Part shown: positions 1 to 9,337 of the stretch, piece by piece | How positions within the stretch are numbered: the first letter of the stretch is position 1 | How the letters are laid out: each line of letters begins with the position of its first letter | Assembly (NCBI RefSeq): GCF_016464375.1 | Contig: NZ_JADDIU010000012.1 | Span: 1-64,000 of the forward strand | Direction: 5' to 3' | Origin: Bacillus renqingensis | GTDB taxonomy: Bacteria; Bacillota; Bacilli; Bacillales; Cytobacillaceae | DNA length: 64,000 nt | Program-made: the position numbers and the translations under genes | The notes under the pieces: model-generated | Told to the model about the DNA's origin: nothing | The model's database searches: none | The model's input: only the letters and a program-made list of their open reading frames with translations

Positions 1-52
1 AAATTTTCTTAAAATCCTTTAATTCCATTTATATAGTAAATAAAAAATTTTG

Positions 53-590
53 AGAGCGCCCTTAGAAGAGTGGTCCAAAGTGCGCGTGCGCGGGAAAAGA
101 AGGTTACGGCGCGTCCTTTGGGTGGTCCAAAGTGCGCGTGCGTGGGAAAAGAAGGTTACGGGGCGTCCTTTGGGTGGTCCAAAGTGCGCATGTGCGGGAA
201 AAGAAGGTGAGCGCGCGTCCTTTGGGTGGTCCAAAGTGCGCGTGTGCGGGAAAAGAAGGTGAGCGCGCGTCCTTTGGGTGGTCCAAAGTGCGCGTGCGCG
301 GGAAAAGAAGGTGAGCGCGCGTCCTTTGAGTGATCCAAAGTGCGCGTGCGTGGGAAAAGAAGGTTACGGCGCGTCCTTTGAGTGGTCCAAAGTGCGCGTA
401 CGTGGGAAAAGAAGGTGAGCGCGCGTCCTTTGGGTGGTCCAAAGTGCGCGTGCGCGGGAAAAGAAGGTTACGGCGCGTCCTTTGGGTGGTCCAAAGTACG
501 AATGCGAGGAGAAAGAAGGGCTCCGCGCGCACTCAGAGCAGCGCAAAGTGCGCGTGTGCGGGAAAATTTCAGAGCCCCGTGCACATAGAA
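53..590. repeat. 52-bp GC-rich tandem repeat array (minisatellite), about 10 copies
   Basis: The TGGTCCAAAG core recurs at 71, 123, 175, 227, 279, 331 (variant), 383, 435 and 487, with a degenerate copy at about 539: an exact 52-bp period. Each unit contains the inverted repeat CTTTGG-GTGGT-CCAAAG, extended by GCGC on the left and GCGC on the right, so each unit can form a hairpin. Two linker variants alternate (GGTTACGGC and GGTGAGCGC). The array is much richer in GC than the surrounding DNA. Because 52 is not a multiple of 3, and the unit lacks stop codons in several frames, long open frames occur on both strands; I see no ribosome-binding site and do not call a gene. No spacers, so not CRISPR. 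Confidence 0.93.
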
Positions 591-744
591 GGACTCTTTA
601 CGATCATTCGGAATATTAGCTTTTATTAGTCAGTCAATCATAGGTATTATGGCCTTTAGTATGCTCCTGTTGGTCCGTAAAAAGGACTATCTAAACTATA
701 TTTTCATTTTATTTCCTGTAAAAAACAATAGAATCTTAATCCAA

Positions 745-779
745 GAAACAACTCGTATCCATTGGATACGAGTTGTTTC
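745..779 (-). terminator. tyrS terminator
   Basis: A perfect 16-bp stem (GAAACAACTCGTATCC and its complement) with a 3-nt loop lies just past the tyrS stop codon. The following U-tract on the minus strand is short, so termination may be moderate. Confidence 0.75.
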
Positions 780-784
780 TTTCT

Positions 785-2053
<1,269 letters not shown>

Positions 2054-2061
2054 TTAAAAAA

Positions 2062-2310
2062 ATAAGTCCCTGCACATCGTGCAGGGACGAGAAACTCGCG
2101 GTACCACCCAGCTTGAGGAATAATCCTCCAACTCAAAAAAATAACGGTTTATCCGTTCTCCGCTACTTTAAGTTTTCACAGAGAAAGCTCCGGGACGTAA
2201 TTCATTCTTCTATTTGTGGCAGCTTACACCAGCCGCTGCCTCTCTATAAACAGGGATAGAAGAACTACGATTGTTTTCCCTTCAATGCTTTTTATGAAAT
2301 TAAAACTTAT
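2062..2310 (-). promoter_or_regulatory. T-box leader of tyrS (specifier UAC)
   Basis: On the minus strand the T-box sequence AAGCTGGGTGGTACCGCG lies at 2097-2114, followed by a terminator hairpin (GTCCCTGCAC stem, 2062-2088) and a run of T. Upstream, the usual GAATTAC context places a UAC tyrosine specifier at 2197-2199. Uncharged tRNA-Tyr would stabilise the antiterminator and allow tyrS transcription. A candidate promoter has -35 TTGACA at 2340-2345 (minus) and a weak TAAAAA -10 17 nt further on. Confidence 0.93.
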
Positions 2311-2401
2311 TAATCTTTTTTAACATAAACAATATTCCTTGTCAAATTAAAATCGAAATTTCAGAAAGATGTTGAAGGTTGTCATTCTTTATACGGCTGT
2401 A

Positions 2402-2410
2402 TGCTATAAT
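2402..2410 (+). promoter_or_regulatory. extended -10 promoter of the class A PBP gene
   Basis: TGCTATAAT is an extended -10 (TGnTATAAT). The best -35 match, TTGTCA at 2379-2384, is 20 nt away, which is long; the extended -10 may compensate. It sits about 35 nt before the start codon and is back-to-back with the tyrS promoter. Confidence 0.6.
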
Positions 2411-2442
2411 GGATGGTGATTTTAGAAGAGGTGATGCTTTGA

Positions 2443-5289
2443 ATGAATGAAAGATGGCAATCATGGATCAAAAAAGCCAAATCTATTTTGACCTTCATAA
2501 CCGATAGAAAGACAGTAAAGGGTGCCAGAATTACCTATTCAGTTGTATGGAATTTATTTCTCCTAAGTTTAACTGTAATCATTATTGGAGGCGCATTTGC
2601 AGTTGGTGTTGGTGCCGGTTACTTTGCCTCACTCGTAAAAGACGAACCGATCCGTTCTTACGAAAGTATGAAAAAGGATATTTATAATTACACAGAAACA
2701 TCGCAATTATATTTTGCTCATGATGATTACTTGGGAAAACTTAGAACGGATCTTGAACGGGAAGAAGTGAGGCTGGATCAAGTTTCCGATTATTTGATTA
2801 AAGCGGTTGTTGCTACAGAGGATGAATATTTCTACAAACATAATGGCGTTGTTCCAAAGGCTGTTTTTCGTGCACTGTTTCAGGAAGTCACAAACTCTGC
2901 AGTCCAATCTGGCGGTAGTACCTTAACACAGCAACTGATTAAGAATCAAATTTTGACGAATGAGGTTTCCTTTCAAAGAAAGGCAAACGAAATCCTCCTT
3001 GCGCTTCGCTTAGAGAAGTTCTTCGATAAGAAGGAAATATTAGAAGCTTATTTGAATGTTTCTGCCTTTGGAAGAAATTCCTCCGGAAAAAATATTGCCG
3101 GAGTTCAAGCTGCCGCGAAAGGGATTTTTGGAAAAAATGCGAGTGATGTAACTCTGCCGCAGGCTGCCTTTATAGCTGGGCTACCGCAAAGTCCGTTTGG
3201 GTATACGCCATTTACTAAAGATGCAACCATTAAGAAACATCTTGAGCCCGGGCTCACACGGATGAAAACCGTTTTAAAGAGAATGTATGATAATGGGTAC
3301 ATCAACGAAAAGCAATACCAAGACGCTGCTCGTTATGACATCACAAAGGATTTTATTTCGCCTGTTGCCAACCCAACAGAAAAATATCCTTGGCTGACAT
3401 TTGAAATTGAAAAACGTGCTAAAGAGGTTTTAACAAATGTTTTAGCAGAAAAAGACGGCTATACTGAAGCTGACTTGAAAAAGGATGATTCACTCCTTTA
3501 TAAGTATAAGTCAATGGCAAGCCATGATTTACAGCAAAATGGCTACAAAATTTATACCACCATTGATAAAAAGATTTATGACGCCATGCAAAAGGCGAAG
3601 GACCAATATCAATGGTATGGACCAGATAAACCTGAAAAAATTGTGGACCCGGAAACAGGTGAAAAGAAAACAGTGATGGAACCCGTGCAGGTTGGGGCGA
3701 TGTTGATTGAGAATAAAACCGGGAAAATTATTAGTTTTGTCGGCGGAAGAAAGTATGACAGCGAGCATCAGCTCAACCATGCAACAAATGCTATCAGGCA
3801 AAATGGCTCGACAATGAAGCCGCTCCTTGTTTATGGACCTGCGATTGAGTTCGGCAAGGCATCACCGGGTACAACGCTGCCGGATGTGGCGTTAAGTCTT
3901 AAACCTGGTAGCAGCAGTCCATGGCCGCACAACTATAATAGTAATAGTTACAGCGGTTTGGTTTCCGCACGAAATGCTTTGGCGAAATCGTATAACGTAC
4001 CAGCCGTTAAACTTTACAAGGACATTATCCATCAGAAGCCGGCGAAGTATCTTGAAAAAATGGGCTTTACATCACTGACAAAAGAAGATTATACCAACCT
4101 TGCTACTAGTATCGGTTCAATGACAAACGGGGTGACGATAGAAGAAAATACAAATGCATTTAGCACGTTTGCCAATGGTGGGAAATTTATTGATGCCTAT
4201 ATGATTGATAAAATTGTTGATAAAAATGGCAAAATTGTCTATCAGCATAAGGTCAAGCCAGTGGATGTTTTCAAACCGCAAACGGCCTATCTAACACTGG
4301 ACATGATGCGCGACGTTATCAAAACGGGAACCGCAGCCGGCATTAGGAGCAAGCTAAACTTTAGTGCTGACTGGGCTGGTAAAACTGGTACGGGGAATCA
4401 ATATATTGATTCCTGGTTTGTTGCCACTAATCCAAATGTTACCTTTGGCATATGGCAGGGGTATGATAAACCAAAGTCGTTACAGACTTACGGGATGCGT
4501 TATAGTCAGCGGACCAATAATCTTTGGGCTCAATTAATGAATGCCGCGTATAAAAACAGACCTGATTTAATTGCGCCGAAACAATCGTTTAAAATGCCTG
4601 GCGGGATTGTGAGACGCTCTTATTGTGCAGTTTCTGGGATGCTTCCTTCTGCAGCATGCGCTAAAGCGGGACTTATTGAAAGTGATTATTTCAATGTCAA
4701 TCATGTACCTGCAAAAGTAGATGATAGCTTAATTGAAGGAAAGTTTGTCACCGTTGGTGATAAAAGGTATTTAGCCTTGGATTCCACACCAAAAGAGTTT
4801 GCCCAGTTTGGCCTGATCTTAAACCCTGATTTTATCAAACGAATGGTCGGGAATAATTTCTATAATTACAGCCAATTGATTCCGCAGGGAGATCGCTGGG
4901 GAAAAATACTCGTTTCTACTTCCAAAATGGTCGATAACGGGAAAAAACCAAATCCAGTCAATTTAAAAGCTAGCGGTAATACATTAACCTGGTCTGCCGC
5001 AACAGATAAGGATGTCGTCGGTTATCGGATCTATCGAGGCGGTTCAAAAGTAGCCAGTGTTGTGAATGGATCTAAACGCTCGTTTGCAGCCGGTAATGGT
5101 TCTTACCATGTCACGGCAGTAGATATTGCCGGCAAGGAGTCTGCTCCATCCAATTCAGTGAAAATCGAGGCCGCGAATAAACAAGATGTGAAGGCAGGGA
5201 ATGATAAACAGAAGGAAAAAACAAAAGAAAAGTCTGCGGAGACAACAAAGAAAAAGGCGGAGAAAAAACAAAAGGATCAACCTGCTTAA
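2443..5289 (+). CDS. class A penicillin-binding protein (PBP1A-type transglycosylase/transpeptidase) with FN3 domain
   Basis: Polymerises and cross-links peptidoglycan outside the membrane. Order of parts in 948 aa: short cytoplasmic N-terminus; one membrane anchor (about residues 35-60); GT51 glycosyltransferase with catalytic Glu126 (ATEDEYFYKH) and GGSTLTQQL; transpeptidase with SxxK at 456-459 (STMK), SxN at 516-518 (SYN) and KTG at 647-649; a fibronectin type III-like segment (about 835-910); and a Lys/Glu/Gln-rich tail. All catalytic motifs are intact. GAGGTG lies 9 nt before the ATG. Architecture resembles B. subtilis PonA, but the position beside tyrS differs, so I give no symbol. A strong hairpin follows the gene. 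Confidence 0.95.
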   Translation: MNERWQSWIKKAKSILTFITDRKTVKGARITYSVVWNLFLLSLTVIIIGGAFAVGVGAGYFASLVKDEPIRSYESMKKDIYNYTETSQLYFAHDDYLGKLRTDLEREEVRLDQVSDYLIKAVVATEDEYFYKHNGVVPKAVFRALFQEVTNSAVQSGGSTLTQQLIKNQILTNEVSFQRKANEILLALRLEKFFDKKEILEAYLNVSAFGRNSSGKNIAGVQAAAKGIFGKNASDVTLPQAAFIAGLPQSPFGYTPFTKDATIKKHLEPGLTRMKTVLKRMYDNGYINEKQYQDAARYDITKDFISPVANPTEKYPWLTFEIEKRAKEVLTNVLAEKDGYTEADLKKDDSLLYKYKSMASHDLQQNGYKIYTTIDKKIYDAMQKAKDQYQWYGPDKPEKIVDPETGEKKTVMEPVQVGAMLIENKTGKIISFVGGRKYDSEHQLNHATNAIRQNGSTMKPLLVYGPAIEFGKASPGTTLPDVALSLKPGSSSPWPHNYNSNSYSGLVSARNALAKSYNVPAVKLYKDIIHQKPAKYLEKMGFTSLTKEDYTNLATSIGSMTNGVTIEENTNAFSTFANGGKFIDAYMIDKIVDKNGKIVYQHKVKPVDVFKPQTAYLTLDMMRDVIKTGTAAGIRSKLNFSADWAGKTGTGNQYIDSWFVATNPNVTFGIWQGYDKPKSLQTYGMRYSQRTNNLWAQLMNAAYKNRPDLIAPKQSFKMPGGIVRRSYCAVSGMLPSAACAKAGLIESDYFNVNHVPAKVDDSLIEGKFVTVGDKRYLALDSTPKEFAQFGLILNPDFIKRMVGNNFYNYSQLIPQGDRWGKILVSTSKMVDNGKKPNPVNLKASGNTLTWSAATDKDVVGYRIYRGGSKVASVVNGSKRSFAAGNGSYHVTAVDIAGKESAPSNSVKIEAANKQDVKAGNDKQKEKTKEKSAETTKKKAEKKQKDQPA

Positions 5290-5318
5290 AATACGAATGT
5301 TTGTGAAAAGCAATATAA

Positions 5319-5350
5319 CAAAAAGTACACGTCGTAACGTGTACTTTTTG
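5319..5350 (+). terminator. terminator of the PBP gene
   Basis: A 13-bp perfect stem CAAAAAGTACACG/CGTGTACTTTTTG with a 6-nt loop; the right arm supplies the U-tract. A-rich left and T-rich right arms make it bidirectional in principle. Confidence 0.85.
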
Positions 5351-5365
5351 TATACGTTAATAAAT

Positions 5366-5404
5366 AAAGAAAATCCCTTGACCAAATTGGCAGGGATTTT
5401 CTTT
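5366..5404 (-). terminator. rpsD terminator
   Basis: A 13-bp stem AAAGAAAATCCCT/AGGGATTTTCTTT lies immediately past the rpsD stop on the minus strand, convergent with the PBP terminator. Confidence 0.85.
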
Positions 5405-5408
5405 ATCA

Positions 5409-6011
5409 TTAACGAGAGTAGAACTCAACGATAAAGGTTTCGTTAATTTCAGCTGGTAATTCAGAACGCTCTGGTAAGCGTGAGAAGGTACCTTCTAGTT
5501 TGTCAGCATCGAATGTTAAATAATCAGGTACAAAGTTAGTTGCTTCAATTGCTTCTTTAATCACATCAAGATTACGTGACTTTTCACGAACGCCGATCGT
5601 TTGGCCAGGAGTTACACGGTATGAAGGGATATCAACACGAGAACCATCCACTAAAATATGACCGTGGTTTACCAGCTGGCGAGCTGCACGACGAGTGCGG
5701 GCAAGACCTAAGCGGTATACTAAGTTGTCAAGGCGAGATTCAAGAAGAATCATGAAGTTTTCGCCGTGAACGCCGCCCATTTTACCAGCTTTAACAAACA
5801 AGTTGCGGAATTGGCGCTCATTTACCCCGTACATGTGACGAAGTTTTTGTTTTTCCTGTAATTGCAATCCATATTCAGAAAGCTTTTTACGTTGGTTTGG
5901 ACCATGTTGTCCAGGTGCGTATGGACGCTTTTCTAATTCTTTTCCTGTACCGTTTAGAGAAATTCCAAGACGGCGGGATAATTTCCAGCTTGGGCCGGTA
6001 TAACGAGCCAT
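5409..6011 (-). CDS. rpsD: 30S ribosomal protein S4
   Basis: Primary 16S rRNA-binding protein that starts 30S assembly. It is 200 aa, the usual Bacillus length, beginning [16 protein letters not shown]. The S4 RNA-binding domain is visible at about residues 90-155 ([21 protein letters not shown], then HGHILVDG). It is monocistronic, unlinked to the main ribosomal operons as in B. subtilis, with a strong AGGAGG site before the ATG. A roughly 210-nt leader suggests autogenous control. Unlike the Cys-rich S4 type, no zinc motif is seen. Confidence 0.98.
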   Translation of the reverse strand: MARYTGPSWKLSRRLGISLNGTGKELEKRPYAPGQHGPNQRKKLSEYGLQLQEKQKLRHMYGVNERQFRNLFVKAGKMGGVHGENFMILLESRLDNLVYRLGLARTRRAARQLVNHGHILVDGSRVDIPSYRVTPGQTIGVREKSRNLDVIKEAIEATNFVPDYLTFDADKLEGTFSRLPERSELPAEINETFIVEFYSR

Positions 6012-6218
6012 AATATGACTCCTCCTTTGTTTTTATTTTGGTAAAATAAAAACCGTTAAGAAATGCGATAACAGTCATTTTGTTTTCATGCACCATCGCC
6101 CCAGCAGCAGAGGGTTACACGATGCACCATCGCAAGATACTGGCGCCCTGCGCTTTTCTTGAGAGGAACAAAATGAAACAATTAAAGCTGTTCTCATAGG
6201 CTGCAATATTTTACACAA
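6012..6218 (-). promoter_or_regulatory. rpsD 5' leader, probable S4 autoregulatory RNA
   Basis: About 200 nt separate the promoter from the rpsD start. On the minus strand GCGATGGTGCAT occurs twice (6088-6100 and 6122-6133), around a GC-rich stem region. Firmicutes rpsD genes carry an S4-binding leader; position and length match, but I did not fold or align it. Confidence 0.6.
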
Positions 6219-6223
6219 AGATT

Positions 6224-6253
6224 ATTATATAATTTTTATACGCTTAAAGTCAA
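6224..6253 (-). promoter_or_regulatory. rpsD sigma-A promoter
   Basis: Minus strand -35 TTGACT (6248-6253), 18-nt spacer, -10 TATAAT (6224-6229). Confidence 0.75.
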
Positions 6254-6422
6254 GAAAATGTTAGCGACATATAGTCTTTAAATCTTATTAAAAGTTGAAT
6301 GATAGTAAAAATTAAAAATTTATTCAAAATACTGTTCCAATTATACCCCATAAATAACTATAATTAGGGTGTGATGTATATAACTGGTACGATTATATTT
6401 GTGAAAATAAGGTGAAGATGAA

Positions 6423-7853
6423 ATGGACGCTTTGGAGAAGGATTTATTAGCGCAAGTGGAAAAATATAAAAAATTATTTCTAATAAGTGAAAAACTTCAT
6501 TCATGCATAAATGTCGACGACTTATATGGGGAATTATTTATTATTCTCCGGGAAAATTATCCCGATTACTCTTACTTCCTGCTGCTATCACATGATACCC
6601 ACAGCCATAATGATCATCCAATAATGGAGTTGGAATATGACGGTGACAATATAAATGCAGCGAGGGCCTATGCCTCAGGTGAGATTCAATATGAACATTC
6701 CATCACAAATAAGCATGCGATTATCTATGTACCATTAAAGGGGATTCAAGGGGTGTACGGGGTATTGCAGGTGATTGTTCCCAATACGCTTGAGTTTCCA
6801 AAATCAGAAGTAGAATTCATTTCATTACTGGCCGGAAGTGTTGGACATGCCCTTGAGAATGCCCAGCTTTATCAGCAGTCGCAGCAGCTAGTATCTAATT
6901 TAAAGCTGCTGAATGAAGCATCTAAACGGTTAAATTCAAGCCTAAGGTTTGATGAAACGATAGTGTATGTAGCAGAGCTAATCATGGATTCCTTTCATGC
7001 GGAAGAAGCAGGCTTTTTCCTGCTCTCTGAAGATCAAGCAAAAGTAAGAATTCTGCCGGGTTCTACTCCTTATTTTTATTCAAAACAGGCACGCACCTAT
7101 ATCGAATATATTAAGGAGAAGGTCTTACGTGAAAAGGATTCCCTCTACTTTGCCGATATTAGCCTACAGAAAATAAATAGTTTGAAAGATTTTCGCTCTA
7201 TTATGGCTGTCCCCGCCTTTCATAGTGGCGTCTTGAAAGGGTTTGCCATTGTGATGCATCAAGAACCTTATTTCTTTTCATTTGAAACATTCAAGCTTTT
7301 GCAATCGCTTATTCAAAACTCAACCTTAGCGTTAATTAATATTATGCTGCGGGAAGAATTAAAAAAGTCAGTGATTACCGATCATTTAACAAAGCTTTAT
7401 TCGCGCGGGCTGTTAGATGAAAAAATTCCACAATCAATGAAAATGGATGAGCAGGGTACCTTTATCTTGATTGATATTGATAATTTTAAAGAGATTAATG
7501 ATACTTATGGACACCAAGTGGGAGATGAAATACTGGTTCAAGTCGCAGACCTGATTAAAAAAAGTATTCGCGAAAACGATATTGGCGCACGCTGGGGCGG
7601 GGAAGAATTGGCTATCTATTTGCCGAAGGTATCGTTAGAGGATGGAGCAGCGATAGCCAAGAGATTGATTCATAAGGTTGCAGAGAGTTCTAAGCCCAAG
7701 GTCACAGTCTCATGTGGGGTATCTTATTGGCATAAAGATCTTTCTGATACTTATAACTCCCTGTTTAAACGTGCTGACGAAGCGCTATATTCAGCCAAAT
7801 CCTCCGGAAAAAATAAGGTAGTCACCCAAAGTGGCAACAGCAAGGTAAGCTAG
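6423..7853 (+). CDS. dgcP: diguanylate cyclase with two GAF domains (YtrP/DgcP-like)
   Basis: Predicted to make cyclic di-GMP from two GTP. The 476-aa soluble protein has two GAF-like sensory regions (about residues 20-150 and 170-310) and a C-terminal GGDEF domain (about 320-470). The active-site motif reads GGEEL at 392-396, a functional GGDEF variant, and the product-inhibition I-site RxxD is present exactly five residues before it (R383, D386). No membrane segment is seen. AAGGTG lies 9 nt before the ATG. The position between rpsD and the GAF-type sulfoxide reductase matches B. subtilis ytrP (dgcP). Activity is inferred from intact motifs. Confidence 0.93.
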   Translation: MDALEKDLLAQVEKYKKLFLISEKLHSCINVDDLYGELFIILRENYPDYSYFLLLSHDTHSHNDHPIMELEYDGDNINAARAYASGEIQYEHSITNKHAIIYVPLKGIQGVYGVLQVIVPNTLEFPKSEVEFISLLAGSVGHALENAQLYQQSQQLVSNLKLLNEASKRLNSSLRFDETIVYVAELIMDSFHAEEAGFFLLSEDQAKVRILPGSTPYFYSKQARTYIEYIKEKVLREKDSLYFADISLQKINSLKDFRSIMAVPAFHSGVLKGFAIVMHQEPYFFSFETFKLLQSLIQNSTLALINIMLREELKKSVITDHLTKLYSRGLLDEKIPQSMKMDEQGTFILIDIDNFKEINDTYGHQVGDEILVQVADLIKKSIRENDIGARWGGEELAIYLPKVSLEDGAAIAKRLIHKVAESSKPKVTVSCGVSYWHKDLSDTYNSLFKRADEALYSAKSSGKNKVVTQSGNSKVS

Positions 7854-7874
7854 GATACTAAGATAAATAAGGTA

Positions 7875-7904
7875 GAACACTCGCCCATTATTGGGGGAGT
7901 GTTC
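7875..7904. terminator. bidirectional terminator between dgcP and ytsP
   Basis: GAACACTCgCCC...GGGgGAGTGTTC, with T-rich DNA on the plus side and A-rich on the other, lies between two convergent genes. Confidence 0.8.
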
Positions 7905-8387
7905 TTAAATATATTTTAATAAAACAGAAACAAACTCTTCCAGCTTCTCTTGGTCAAGTTCATCAAAGCGATTCGTTTCAGGTGAGTCAATATCTAATAA
8001 ACCAATTACCTGTTCTCCCTTCACTAATGGGATGACAATTTCTGATTGAGAAGCAGAATCACAGGCAATATGGCCGGGAAATTGGTGGACATCCCCTACT
8101 CGGACGGTCTCTTTTGTTAAGGCAGCTGTACCACAAACTCCCTTGCCCACAGGAATCCGGACACAAGCTGGCAGTCCTTGAAATGGACCTAATACAAGTT
8201 CATCATTCGAGTCCATTAAATAAAAACCGACCCAGTTAACGCGGTCGAGAAATTGATTTAATAGGGCAGCTGCATTGCTAAGATTTGCTATCTGATTTTT
8301 CTCATCGTGCAGCAAAGCTTCTAATTGTTTCTTCACGAGTTGATAATTTTCTTCACGAGTTCCTGTATACATTTCGACGTTAAACAT
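7905..8387 (-). CDS. msrC: GAF-fold free methionine-(R)-sulfoxide reductase (YtsP)
   Basis: Reduces free L-methionine-(R)-sulfoxide in the cytoplasm, an oxidative-damage repair role. It is a 160-aa single GAF domain. The three family cysteines are all present at C75 (GLPACVRIP), C85 (GKGVCGTA) and C109 (HIACDSAS), with the same 10- and 24-residue spacing as E. coli MsrC. The tail has the usual PLVKGEQVIGLLDIDSP. It is called ytsP in B. subtilis, at the same place beside refZ (yttP). No signal sequence. Confidence 0.93.
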   Translation of the reverse strand: MFNVEMYTGTREENYQLVKKQLEALLHDEKNQIANLSNAAALLNQFLDRVNWVGFYLMDSNDELVLGPFQGLPACVRIPVGKGVCGTAALTKETVRVGDVHQFPGHIACDSASQSEIVIPLVKGEQVIGLLDIDSPETNRFDELDQEKLEEFVSVLLKYI

Positions 8388-8545
8388 GAAGTTTCACCTA
8401 TTTCTTTTGCTTTTTATAGTCTATTTTATCAGAAATAGAAGAAAATGAGCAGACTTTGTCGACTTTTTCATGAAGGAATCTATTGTAACAAAAAGAATTC
8501 CTAATGTAAGGGGAAAACGGATATTCCAAAAAAGGGTGGGAACCA

Positions 8546-9178
8546 ATGAAGAAAAATTCCAAGGAAGCGATTGTTGAGGCTGCTATCCAATTATTTCATT
8601 CAAAAGGATATGCAGGAACGTCCATTAGGGATATTGCCAGTCTCGCTAAGGTAAATACGGCTACGATTGCCTATTATTTCGAAAATAAAGCGGGTTTGTT
8701 AGAATATTGTTTTACTCATTTTTTTGAGCAATACCTTCAAAAAATGGAAAAGGCCTATTTTTCAATTGAGAAAGGTGCCTGCTCATGTTTACGCCAAATC
8801 GTAGCAGAATTACTACAATTTCAATGCGAAAATTTCCAGCTTACAAGTTTTGTTTATCGAGAAATGTCTGTGGATTCACAAGTCGCCCGTGAAGTCATGG
8901 CAACATACTCGTTAAAGGAAAAATATTATTTTCAAAAAGTTTTTGAAAGAGGATTTGAATGGAACGAATTTCGCCCGCATTCCATTCCTTACTTACTCAT
9001 TCAATTAAAGGGTTTATTAATGATGCCATTTACAAACACACATTATATGCGTGAGGTACTATATGTTTTTCCTAATGAAGCTTTCTTCGTGCAAAAATAT
9101 TTAAAAGATATCTATCATTGGATCGATCAGACATTATGTGAGGGAATACCGATAAAAAGGGGTGCGGTCATAAAATAG
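8546..9178 (+). CDS. refZ: TetR-family regulator RefZ (YttP)
   Basis: The 210-aa protein has an N-terminal TetR helix-turn-helix (residues 5-50; AAIQLFHSKGYAGTSIRDIA, then IAYYFENKAGLLEYCF) and a helical effector region. In B. subtilis the gene at this position, yttP/refZ, helps time and place FtsZ ring assembly during sporulation by binding motifs around the origin. The identification rests on synteny (between ytsP and ezrA) and the TetR fold; the function here is inferred. A GGGTGGG-type ribosome-binding site precedes the ATG. Its stop codon lies inside the terminator stem. Confidence 0.88.
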   Translation: MKKNSKEAIVEAAIQLFHSKGYAGTSIRDIASLAKVNTATIAYYFENKAGLLEYCFTHFFEQYLQKMEKAYFSIEKGACSCLRQIVAELLQFQCENFQLTSFVYREMSVDSQVAREVMATYSLKEKYYFQKVFERGFEWNEFRPHSIPYLLIQLKGLLMMPFTNTHYMREVLYVFPNEAFFVQKYLKDIYHWIDQTLCEGIPIKRGAVIK

Positions 9179-9199
9179 CGATTATTCGCTATTTTTTTT
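9170..9199 (+). terminator. refZ terminator overlapping the stop codon
   Basis: AAAATAGCG/CGCTATTTT stem with a 6-nt loop and an 8-T tail; the TAG stop (9176-9178) is in the left arm. Confidence 0.85.
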
Positions 9200-9337
9200 T
9201 ACAAAAAAATTGAAAATAATAGTCAAAAATTGTCGTCAACATGGTATCATAGAGGCATTGAGCAATATGAATTAATTAAAACGAAGAATATCGTACATAT
9301 GATGGAATCATGGTTGTTTGGAATAGGGGGCTTACAT

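Noticed and set aside
53-590. CRISPR array
   Set aside because: The repeats are directly adjacent with no unique spacers, and no cas genes occur in the window.
50-629. Overlapping long open frames on both strands (for example 104-532 minus) suggesting a repeat protein
   Set aside because: They follow from a GC-rich 52-bp repeat without stop codons. The frame shifts each unit, there is no ribosome-binding site, and several frames are equally open.
5887-6096. Small minus-strand gene upstream of rpsD
   Set aside because: Overlaps the rpsD start in another frame and lies in its leader; no ribosome-binding site.
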